Source of the DNA: Bacteroidales bacterium | GTDB taxonomy: Bacteria > Bacteroidota > Bacteroidia > Bacteroidales > UBA932 | NCBI GenBank assembly: GCA_024689985.1 | Contig: JAILCZ010000005.1 | Span: forward strand, 1 to 38,041 | DNA: 38,041 nucleotides | Direction: 5' to 3' | Part shown: piece by piece, positions 17,958-25,932 of the stretch | How the letters are laid out: the number at the start of each line of letters is the position of its first letter | How positions within the stretch are numbered: position 1 is the first letter of the stretch | The notes under the pieces: generated by a model | Told to the model about the DNA's origin: nothing | The model's input: the letters and a program-made list of their open reading frames with translations, nothing else | Databases searched by the model: none | Made by a program: the position numbers and the translations under genes

Positions 17958-18878
17958 ATGTCAAACAGCAAGTCTCCGAAAGTTTCTGTGGTCATCCCCG
18001 TTTACAACACCGGGGAGTATATCGGCTCCGTGTTGGATGACATCTGCGGACAGACTATCAAAGACATAGAAATCCTCGTAGTCAACGACGGATCGACCGA
18101 CGATTCCCAGGAAATCATAGACAGATACAAGGCGGAGCATCCGGAAATTATTTCCCTTCACGAAGAGAACAAGGGCCAGGGTGCTGCAAGGAACCTTGCA
18201 CTGAGACACGCCACCGGAGAGTTCATCTATTTTATGGACAGCGACGACAGGATTGACAAGGACGCCCTTGAAAGACTCTATGACAAGGCCGTGGAAAACA
18301 ATCTCGACCTCGTACTGTTCGATGCGGACACGATCAACGACAGTGATGGGCCGAAGTTCATCTACGACCGTTCCGGGATAGTTGACACGAAAAGGAAGTG
18401 GACAGGACCTGAGCTTATGGAATACGAGCTCAGACACGACTGCTTCTATGTTTCTCCTTGCCTGATGCTCGTGAAGAAGAACATCATCGACGCTTTCACC
18501 GATTTCCCTGAAGGAACCATTCACGAAGACAACGTGCTCGCCGTCCACGTAATGCTCACGTCCAAGAACGTGATGTATATGAAGGAGAAATTCTTCCACC
18601 GCAGGGTAAGGAAGAATTCCACGATGACGACGACCTATGGTATGAGGAACATCAACGGATACCTGGCAGCCTGCAAAATCATCCTTTCCTGGAAGAACGG
18701 GGTCAACGACAATCTTATCGACCTCTATATGAAATGCACCCTGGATTCAGTCATCTGGCTTGCTTCAGGGATGCCGTGGAAAGACAAACTCCGCACCTAC
18801 AAGAAATTCCGCAATGCCGGAATAAACGAATATGTTTCAAGATTCCATTGGATAAGACTGGTCCTCAAGACTAAATGA
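17958..18878 (+). CDS. Glycosyltransferase family 2
   Basis: ORF 306 aa; PKVSVVIPVYNTGEYIGSVLDDICGQTIKDIEILVVNDGSTDDS, FIYFMDSDDRID. Confidence 0.95.
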   Translation: MSNSKSPKVSVVIPVYNTGEYIGSVLDDICGQTIKDIEILVVNDGSTDDSQEIIDRYKAEHPEIISLHEENKGQGAARNLALRHATGEFIYFMDSDDRIDKDALERLYDKAVENNLDLVLFDADTINDSDGPKFIYDRSGIVDTKRKWTGPELMEYELRHDCFYVSPCLMLVKKNIIDAFTDFPEGTIHEDNVLAVHVMLTSKNVMYMKEKFFHRRVRKNSTMTTTYGMRNINGYLAACKIILSWKNGVNDNLIDLYMKCTLDSVIWLASGMPWKDKLRTYKKFRNAGINEYVSRFHWIRLVLKTK

Positions 18879-20023
18879 CCCGCAAGAAACTGACATTGAT
18901 GTGGCGAAGGCTGAACAGCTTTGAGTTCGGCAAAGATGTCGTGCTTGTACCGAAACTGCTCGGCAAAGCCCTGGATTGCAATGTCGATATAGTATGTGGC
19001 TATGAAGACAGCCTCGAGGAACAGGTCCGCGGACACGAAACAGAATCCCTTAAATTCGTAAGACGCAATCTGACGACTTCAGTCAGGCAGAGAATTCCGG
19101 AAAATCTGAGATACATCAGAAAGCACGCAAAGGAGATTGACATCCTGATGTGCTTTCATCTGAGGCCAGAGTCCATTTTAAACATTCTGGCATACAAAAG
19201 ACGGAATCCGGACGGAAAGGTCTATCTAAAAATGGACACGATTTCCGGTCGTGAATTTGATTTTTCGAGATGCACAAGAATAGGCAAGAGTATCCGTTCG
19301 TTCATTTATGGTGTCATTTTGGATAAAATTGACGTCATTTCCGCCGAAACATCCAAAGCGATGGATAACATCCTTGCAACGGCGCCCGAAAATTACTATC
19401 TTGAGAAAAAATTAGTCCTTGTCCCAAACCCTTTCGACGAGGATGAATTGAAAAGATTGAATATAACCGTCAAGTCCCACTCCGAAAAGGAAGACCTGAT
19501 CATCACGGTCGGAAGACTCGGAACATATCAGAAAAACACCGAAATGTTTCTCGACGCTCTTGAGAAAGTCGGACTCGGGGACTGGAAATGCTGCCTCATC
19601 GGGCCTGCGCCGCAGAGCATAGTTGAGAGAGCTTCCCAAATCCCAGGAGTGACCCTTGTAGGTGAGATCAATGACAAAAAGACGCTTTGGGAATGGTACA
19701 ACAAAGCGAAAGTTTTTGTGCTGACTTCCAGATTTGAAAGTTACGGACTCGTACTTTCGGAGGCGGCACGATTTGGGGATTATATAATTACAACGGACGT
19801 AGGCGCCGCGAGGGATATCTTATCCTGCACGAAAGGTGAGATCGTAGAGAGTGAAGACGCACCTGCCCTTTCAACGGCATTGAAACTGATTGTCTCAAGG
19901 GAAAAAGACATCAGCGACACGTCCACCTACTTAAATGAGAATACTGTTTTTACTATTTCACGGCTTCTACGCAAGCAACGGTATAAGCAAGAAAGTAATC
20001 AGCCAGATAGAGGCACTCCGTGA
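18875..20023 (+). CDS. Glycosyltransferase family 4
   Basis: ORF 382 aa; LIITVGRLGTYQKNTEMFLDAL, KVFVLTSRFESYGLVLSEAARFGDYIITTDVGAARDIL. Confidence 0.88.
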   Translation: MTRKKLTLMWRRLNSFEFGKDVVLVPKLLGKALDCNVDIVCGYEDSLEEQVRGHETESLKFVRRNLTTSVRQRIPENLRYIRKHAKEIDILMCFHLRPESILNILAYKRRNPDGKVYLKMDTISGREFDFSRCTRIGKSIRSFIYGVILDKIDVISAETSKAMDNILATAPENYYLEKKLVLVPNPFDEDELKRLNITVKSHSEKEDLIITVGRLGTYQKNTEMFLDALEKVGLGDWKCCLIGPAPQSIVERASQIPGVTLVGEINDKKTLWEWYNKAKVFVLTSRFESYGLVLSEAARFGDYIITTDVGAARDILSCTKGEIVESEDAPALSTALKLIVSREKDISDTSTYLNENTVFTISRLLRKQRYKQESNQPDRGTP

Positions 20024-21050
20024 GGGAGGTGCCGAAGTCAATGTATGTCATTACGATGTCACATCAGATGACCATCGTCAATGGAAAGTGGACGCGAACG
20101 TCATTGCAGATTTCGGATGCAGTTTCACGGCCAAGTTGAAAAAGAGGCTCTTTTTCAAACCTATCATCAGATACATCCAGGAAAACAGACCGGATTACCT
20201 ATATCTCCGGGCATTCCACAACGCAAATCCGATAACAATACATTTCCTGAAGGAAGTCAGGAAGGCTGGGACGAAGATAGTGATTGAGATCCCGACCTAC
20301 CCATACGATGGGGAATACAGGGGATTCTGGCAGAATCTCCTGCTCCTGAACGACAAGATATTCAGGAAGAGTCTTGCGAAAAACGCTGAATACATCGTAA
20401 CCTTCTCCCAGGATGACACGATTCTTGGCCGTCCGACCATAAAACTCTCCAACGGAATAGACCTGAACAAAATTCCACTCAGGAAGCTTCCTGAACGTCA
20501 TCCTGATGAACTGCATCTTTTGGGTGTAGCCGAAATTCATTTCTGGCACGGATTCGACAGGCTCATCAATGGTCTGAAGCAGTACTACAAGAATGGGGAG
20601 CAGGAGACAAAAGTATTCTTCCACATCGTCGGAACACCATTCAATGAAACGGAAAAGAATACGCTGAAAAAGGCAGAAAAAGGCATTTCACAATATGTGA
20701 TCCACCACGGAGCCCTTTTCGGAGACGAACTGAATGCCGCCTTCGACAAATGCGACATCTGCATAGGCAGCCTCGGAAGGCACCGCAGCGGGGTTTACTC
20801 TATGAATTCCCTGAAGAACAGAGAATATGCCGCCAGGGGCTTTGCCTTCATCTACTCAGAGAATGACCCTGATTTCGACAACGAACCATTTGTGCTCAAG
20901 GTTCCTGCGGACGAGAGTCCTGTTGACATCCAGGCAATCGTTGATTTCAGCAAGCAGAAATTCGACCCTGCGGCTATACGCAAAAAAACTGAGCACCTGA
21001 GTTGGAATACCCAGATGCTCAAAGTATTAAACGTAATCTCAAAGGATTAA
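19935..21050 (+). CDS. Glycosyltransferase (GT4-like N-terminal fold)
   Basis: ORF 371 aa; MRILFLLFHGFYASNGISKKVISQIEALREGGAEVNVCHYD, LLGVAEIHFWHGFDRLINGLKQYY, VFFHIVGTP. Confidence 0.8.
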   Translation: MRILFLLFHGFYASNGISKKVISQIEALREGGAEVNVCHYDVTSDDHRQWKVDANVIADFGCSFTAKLKKRLFFKPIIRYIQENRPDYLYLRAFHNANPITIHFLKEVRKAGTKIVIEIPTYPYDGEYRGFWQNLLLLNDKIFRKSLAKNAEYIVTFSQDDTILGRPTIKLSNGIDLNKIPLRKLPERHPDELHLLGVAEIHFWHGFDRLINGLKQYYKNGEQETKVFFHIVGTPFNETEKNTLKKAEKGISQYVIHHGALFGDELNAAFDKCDICIGSLGRHRSGVYSMNSLKNREYAARGFAFIYSENDPDFDNEPFVLKVPADESPVDIQAIVDFSKQKFDPAAIRKKTEHLSWNTQMLKVLNVISKD

Positions 21051-21051
21051 T

Positions 21052-21474
21052 CTACTTCTGCTGTCCCTCGATATAAGCCTTCAACTGCGCGGTGACGCAG
21101 TTCGTGAACTTGGCAAGGTTGATTGGCTTCGAGATGAAGTCATTGGCGCCAAGTGAGAGGGCCTTCATAACATTCTCATTGTCATTGGCGGCGCTGACCA
21201 TTACGATGCGGATATCCGCATACGCAGGATTAGCACGCAGCATCTGAAGGAGCATAAGTCCATCGATTCCAGGCATCATAATGTCGAGAAGAATAAGAGC
21301 CGGCTTGTTCTCGGCGATTATGTCGAGAGCCTGCTGTCCGCCTGAAGCGCTGGCCACCTGACAAGTGAACTGTGAAAGGAACTTCTGGAGAAGAATCGTG
21401 TTGAGAGAAATGTCATCAACAATCAGCACAGTGTACTGGGAGATGTCGTGACCGTCAATTTCTGAAATAGCCAT
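21052..21474 (-). CDS. Stand-alone CheY-like response regulator receiver
   Basis: ORF 140 aa; VLIVDDISLNTILLQKFL, PALILLDIMMPGIDGLMLL, IVMVSAANDNENV, GANDFISKPINLAKF. Confidence 0.93.
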   Translation of the reverse strand: MAISEIDGHDISQYTVLIVDDISLNTILLQKFLSQFTCQVASASGGQQALDIIAENKPALILLDIMMPGIDGLMLLQMLRANPAYADIRIVMVSAANDNENVMKALSLGANDFISKPINLAKFTNCVTAQLKAYIEGQQK

Positions 21475-21489
21475 GGCAGTGTAATATTT

Positions 21490-22440
21490 TTATTTTAAAA
21501 TATTCGATTTAAAGTATTCTATCGTCTTTGCGAGACCGTCGGCAAGTTTCACTTGAGGAAACCATCCATTCAAGACTTTGTTAGCCAGTGTAATATCAGG
21601 TTTTCGCCGTGTAGGATCATCGTTCGGGAGAGGCAAATATACAATTTTAGATTTAGAACCCGTCATTTCTATGACCTTTTCTGCGATTTCTTTTATGGTA
21701 TATTCCTCAGGATTTCCAAGGTTGACCGGTCCCGTAAAATCGTCAGAAGTATTGTACATAATCTTGATCATAGCATCAATCAGGTCGTCCACATACTGAA
21801 ACGAACGAGTCTGGCTTCCGTCTCCATAAATGGTAATGTCCTTGTTCGTAAGGGCCTGCATTATAAAGTTGCTGACAACTCTTCCGTCATTTTCCAGCAT
21901 ATTCGGGCCATAGGTGTTGAAGATGCGGATGATCTTTATCTTGGTTCCGAACTGACGGTGGTAATTCATAAAGAGAGACTCCGCGCAGCGCTTGCCTTCA
22001 TCGTAGCAGGATCTTTCTCCAAGGGGATTGACATTGCCCCAGTAATTCTCGACCTGAGGATGGACGAGAGGGTCGCCATATACCTCGGACGTGGAAGCCT
22101 GAAGTATGCGGGCTCCGCTCTGGACGGCGATGTCAAGCATATTGATGGCTCCGAGAACGGACGTGCGGATGGTCTTTACGGAATCATACTGATAATGCAC
22201 TGGAGATGCCGGGCAGGCAAGATTGAAGATCATGCTCAGATTCGGAATCTGCAGATGCGAGGCGTGCTCGATATCCAGATTGATGAAATGGAATCTAGGA
22301 TGATCCTGAAGGTTTCTGATATTATCTATGGAGCTGGAGAAGAGATTGTCCAGACAAAAGACAGTCTCCCCCATATTCAATAAGCGAACACAAAGATTGG
22401 AACCAATAAAACCGGCTCCTCCTGAAACTAAAACGGCCAC
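21490..22440 (-). CDS. NAD-dependent epimerase/dehydratase, UDP-glucuronate decarboxylase (UXS)-like
   Basis: ORF 316 aa; [80 protein letters not shown]. Confidence 0.9.
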   Translation of the reverse strand: MAVLVSGGAGFIGSNLCVRLLNMGETVFCLDNLFSSSIDNIRNLQDHPRFHFINLDIEHASHLQIPNLSMIFNLACPASPVHYQYDSVKTIRTSVLGAINMLDIAVQSGARILQASTSEVYGDPLVHPQVENYWGNVNPLGERSCYDEGKRCAESLFMNYHRQFGTKIKIIRIFNTYGPNMLENDGRVVSNFIMQALTNKDITIYGDGSQTRSFQYVDDLIDAMIKIMYNTSDDFTGPVNLGNPEEYTIKEIAEKVIEMTGSKSKIVYLPLPNDDPTRRKPDITLANKVLNGWFPQVKLADGLAKTIEYFKSNILK

Positions 22441-22479
22441 AATTCGGTAATTTTATCGTTAGTGTATCAAATTATTTAC

Positions 22480-22512
22480 CAAATGTAACTATTTTTGCCG
22501 AAAATTTCCAAA
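22480..22512 (-). promoter_or_regulatory. Promoter for the UXS-like gene: TTTG (22512-22509), 21-nt spacer, TACATTTG (22487-22480)
   Basis: Matches TTTG-N21-TAnnTTTG. Confidence 0.65.
22490..22497 (+). promoter_or_regulatory. Candidate -7 element TATTTTTG for the endonuclease/exonuclease/phosphatase gene
   Basis: Matches TAnnTTTG 17 nt upstream of the ATG; no clear -33 TTTG. Confidence 0.5.
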
Positions 22513-22514
22513 AT

Positions 22515-23375
22515 ATGACACTACGCCATCTGAGTTTTACCAGCATTCTGATACAATTAATACTCATAGGAATCTTCGGAGGTATGATATACTATGCGAC
22601 ATACTACTGGAGACCCGGTGAAGAAACACACATAGAAAAAACCGAGGGAGCCTTCAATATCGCTACCCTCAATGCAGGAGGATTCAGACACCTGGTGGAG
22701 CCCAACGAAACGGCAAACCTCATACAATATGTCGCCGAGCAGAATGATATCGACATCCTCTGTCTCCAGGAAGTAGTAATCGGACAGGAACTGACCCTGG
22801 CGAAATTCAAAAAAATATTCAATAAGCAGTTCCCTTACATAGCAGTGGAAGACGACGAGGCCATCCTCAGCAAGTATCCAATTCTGGACAGGAAGCAGAA
22901 AGCCTTTATGAACAGCGACAATTCATATTCCTGGAACGATGTGATGATCGGTCAGGATACAGTCCGCCTGATCAACCTGCATTTCCAGACCACAGGCGTA
23001 CACAGTGTCCAGAGGCTCAGGCAGAATGACCCTGCAGCATTGGCCAAGGTGTCATTCCGCAACGGTGATGTCAGGAAATACCAGGCCCACCTCGTACAGA
23101 TGGACATCTACAACAGCCCATACAAGCCGATAATCGTAGGTGACTTCAATGCCATTCCTCTTTCAAAGGCCTACAGAATGATAAAGGCCGAGAACATCAG
23201 GGACAGTTTTATGGAAATGGGACGAGGCCTCGGAGGGACGTTCAGATACGCCTTCAATTTCATCCGCATCGACTACATAATGCACGAGGAAAGCATTTCC
23301 TGCCTGGGTTATAAGACTGTCAGTGACTTTGTAAGTGACCATAAGATGATAATGGCCACCCTGAAAATAGACTAG
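22515..23375 (+). CDS. Endonuclease/exonuclease/phosphatase family protein, membrane anchored
   Basis: ORF 286 aa; N-terminal TM, FNIATLNAGGF, DILCLQEVV, IIVGDFNAIPLSKAY, RIDYIMHEE, SDHKMIMATL. Confidence 0.93.
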   Translation: MTLRHLSFTSILIQLILIGIFGGMIYYATYYWRPGEETHIEKTEGAFNIATLNAGGFRHLVEPNETANLIQYVAEQNDIDILCLQEVVIGQELTLAKFKKIFNKQFPYIAVEDDEAILSKYPILDRKQKAFMNSDNSYSWNDVMIGQDTVRLINLHFQTTGVHSVQRLRQNDPAALAKVSFRNGDVRKYQAHLVQMDIYNSPYKPIIVGDFNAIPLSKAYRMIKAENIRDSFMEMGRGLGGTFRYAFNFIRIDYIMHEESISCLGYKTVSDFVSDHKMIMATLKID

Positions 23376-24577
23376 GCTCTCTTGGCCTTTTCCCAGACTC
23401 CTCCCTTCTTCCTGTTCACGAAGAAGTACTTCCACCCACGGATGACGGAGAGATTCATAAAGACAAAATAATACGGGACGAAAAGCGACGTCTTGCGTCG
23501 TCCCATCCTTTCAGCCGAACGACCTGCGATGGCCGTGACATACAATGCGGTCTGGAAGAAGAATATCACGCCATAGACGGCCGTATATCCGCCGAGGACG
23601 ATGATAAGGTTGACCGGATACATAGCGAAGAGGGCGACCGGCGTAATGGTCCAGCGAAGAACCCTGTGGGAAACATACTGGAAGGTGAGCCTCTTGTGCT
23701 TCCAAGGATTGAGAAGGCGCCTCATCGCCCAAACGGACTGAAGACCGCCGGCGGAAATGCGTTTTTTTCTCTTGCGTTCCTCGTCTATATTGGCCGAAGG
23801 CCCCTCCACGGCATAGGCATTCTTGCAATATGCTATACGCTTGCCATTTTCAGCAATCGTCATCGAAGCTATGAAATCGTCCAGGAGAGTATCTTCCGGC
23901 ATATCCGTCCAGAGTTCGCGACGCACGGCATACAACTCTCCGGCAGCTCCCTGTGCAGAATAGAGCCTGTAATCCAGGTCCTTGAGGAAGGATTCATATT
24001 TCCAGTACATTCCTTCGGAAGCCGCGGCCCCGTCTTCAGCGGAACCCTTCACCCTCTTTTCTCCCGCCACGCATCCCACATTCGGGTCTCCGAAACAGCG
24101 GGCCATAAGTTCCACAGCCTCAGGATTGAGCATAGTATTGGCATCGGTAAGCACCACTATCGGGCTTTTGATCAAGGCCATAGCCCTGTTGACGGCTGCG
24201 GTCTTTCCCTTTCTTTCCGGAGAGAAGAATACCTGGACATCAGGATACTGGGCAAGAAGCGCGTTGGTGTTGTCTGTTGATCCGTCAGTCACCCAGACGA
24301 CGTGAAACTTGCCTTCAGGATATTTGAGGGAATCACAGTTCTCCATCTTCTTGATCACGACATCCTCCTCATTGTAGGCTGCTATGAGGAGAGTAACGTC
24401 AGGAAGCTCGAAATTCTTGTCGATATGGTGAGGCTTGCGGATCCATTCCTTGATCTGCACGAGCAGAAAGAGGACTATTCCATACCCGAAATAAGTATAG
24501 AATACCAGGAATGCACAAACCCAGAATATGATTTTCCAGACTGTCACGAGGGATAAACTGATTGTTGACTCCTTCAA
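23372..24577 (-). CDS. Membrane glycosyltransferase family 2
   Basis: ORF 401 aa; VTLLIAAYNEEDVVIKKM, IVVLTDANTMLNPEAV, RKKRISAGGLQSVW, TM segments. The track start (24577) is a TTG; an in-frame GTG at 24544 is an alternative. Confidence 0.92.
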   Translation of the reverse strand: MKESTISLSLVTVWKIIFWVCAFLVFYTYFGYGIVLFLLVQIKEWIRKPHHIDKNFELPDVTLLIAAYNEEDVVIKKMENCDSLKYPEGKFHVVWVTDGSTDNTNALLAQYPDVQVFFSPERKGKTAAVNRAMALIKSPIVVLTDANTMLNPEAVELMARCFGDPNVGCVAGEKRVKGSAEDGAAASEGMYWKYESFLKDLDYRLYSAQGAAGELYAVRRELWTDMPEDTLLDDFIASMTIAENGKRIAYCKNAYAVEGPSANIDEERKRKKRISAGGLQSVWAMRRLLNPWKHKRLTFQYVSHRVLRWTITPVALFAMYPVNLIIVLGGYTAVYGVIFFFQTALYVTAIAGRSAERMGRRKTSLFVPYYFVFMNLSVIRGWKYFFVNRKKGGVWEKAKRA

Positions 24578-24603
24578 ATTTACGATTTTCTTTTTTTAGT
24601 TGT

Positions 24604-24611
24604 TATATTTG
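24604..24611 (+). promoter_or_regulatory. Candidate -7 element TATATTTG upstream of the UpxY-like gene
   Basis: Matches TAnnTTTG 19 nt before the ATG; -33 not obvious. Confidence 0.5.
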
Positions 24612-24630
24612 AGAAAAGAATTGCATTTGA

Positions 24631-25149
24631 ATGGAGAAGGATCCGCATTGGTACGTAGCGTTCGTAAAGTCGTGTCAGGAAAGAAAAGCAGCTGAAATGC
24701 TGGAGAAGAACGGCGTGGAGTGCTATGTTCCCATACAGAAAATCCGAAAAAAATGGAGCGACAGATGGAAGGTCATAGACAGGCTAGTTCTGCCGCATCT
24801 GATCTTCATCCGCTGCCACGATTACGAAAGGATAGAGGTAATCCAGGACATTCCCAACATCACGAAATATATGTCTGCCGGAGGATCCTACAATCCGGTA
24901 GTCGTTCCGGACACCCAGATGGACGTCTTCCGGATGATGGTGGACAACTTCAGCGAAGAAGTCCAGGTTCAGGACAAGCCCCTGGCGCCGGGTGACTGGG
25001 TGGAGATTATTTCGGGTCCCATGAAGGGAAAGCAATGCGAGCTGATCAAAGTTGACAAGAAGACGAAGATTGCGGTCAGGCTCCAGATGCTAGGCACCGC
25101 TACGGTCGAGATATCGGCCGATATGGTAAGAAAAATAGAAAAACACTAA
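24631..25149 (+). CDS. UpxY/NusG-family transcription antiterminator
   Basis: ORF 172 aa; HWYVAFVKSCQERKAAEMLEKNGVECYVPIQKIRKKWSDRWKVIDRLVLPHLIFIRC (NGN domain) and C-terminal KOW-like PGDWVEIISGPMKGKQCELIKVDKKTKIAVRLQMLGTATVEI. Confidence 0.92.
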   Translation: MEKDPHWYVAFVKSCQERKAAEMLEKNGVECYVPIQKIRKKWSDRWKVIDRLVLPHLIFIRCHDYERIEVIQDIPNITKYMSAGGSYNPVVVPDTQMDVFRMMVDNFSEEVQVQDKPLAPGDWVEIISGPMKGKQCELIKVDKKTKIAVRLQMLGTATVEISADMVRKIEKH

Positions 25150-25155
25150 CCAGAT

Positions 25156-25932
25156 ATGACAACCAAATCTCTTAACGATATGCGTCTGAAGGCGATGGAA
25201 GATCTGCCCTTGGACGAATTTCAGGGTATTCTCGTAGAAACGGGAGCCACAGCCGGAAAGACTAACGAAGACTGCCTCGAGGAGTACTTCACCCATATCG
25301 AGACAACCCACATATACTCGCTTGACGTTGAAAGAAAACAGCTCAAGGACCGTCCTCTCCTAATGATTATGGCAGGCCCGAACGGAGCCGGCAAGACTTC
25401 GATAATGACGAAGCTGGCCAAGCACGGCTGGCTCAAGGGAATGGTTTACCAGAATCAGGATTTCATCGCGCAGAACCTCTACGGTGGATGGAATGACGAC
25501 AATGCGATCGCAAAGAGCGCGAAATACTGTGCGGAAGAGCGTGAAGCCTGTCTGGCAGAGATGAAGCCTATTGCCTTCGAGACCGTGTCCGGAGTGGACA
25601 AGCTCGATTTCGTCAGAAGGGCGAAGGCTGCCGGATACTATATTATGTATCTCTTCGTATGCACCTACTCCCCTACCGTACACGCTTCCAGAGTCGCAAT
25701 ACGAGTAATGAAGGGAGGCCATTCAATTCCTATCAAGACCATCATCTCAAGATATATGGAGTCGCTGCTCAACAGCCGCGCCCTCGTAAAGATCGCAGAC
25801 GCAAGCTACATCTTCGACAACTCCGCGCACAATACAGACGCGAAGCTGCTGATGAGGTTCAAAAACGGAAAACTGAACAAGCAGTATGTGGAAGACCTGC
25901 CACGCTGGGCTCAGTCCATCTTGGATGAGTAG
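25156..25932 (+). CDS. Zeta-toxin/PezT-like P-loop kinase
   Basis: ORF 258 aa; LLMIMAGPNGAGKTSIMTKL (Walker A), AFETVSG, SRVAIRVMKGGHSIPIKTIISRYMESL. Confidence 0.85.
   Translation: MTTKSLNDMRLKAMEDLPLDEFQGILVETGATAGKTNEDCLEEYFTHIETTHIYSLDVERKQLKDRPLLMIMAGPNGAGKTSIMTKLAKHGWLKGMVYQNQDFIAQNLYGGWNDDNAIAKSAKYCAEEREACLAEMKPIAFETVSGVDKLDFVRRAKAAGYYIMYLFVCTYSPTVHASRVAIRVMKGGHSIPIKTIISRYMESLLNSRALVKIADASYIFDNSAHNTDAKLLMRFKNGKLNKQYVEDLPRWAQSILDE

Noticed and set aside
21553-22383. 276-aa plus-strand ORF
   Set aside because: Antisense to the UXS-like gene, which has full catalytic motifs.
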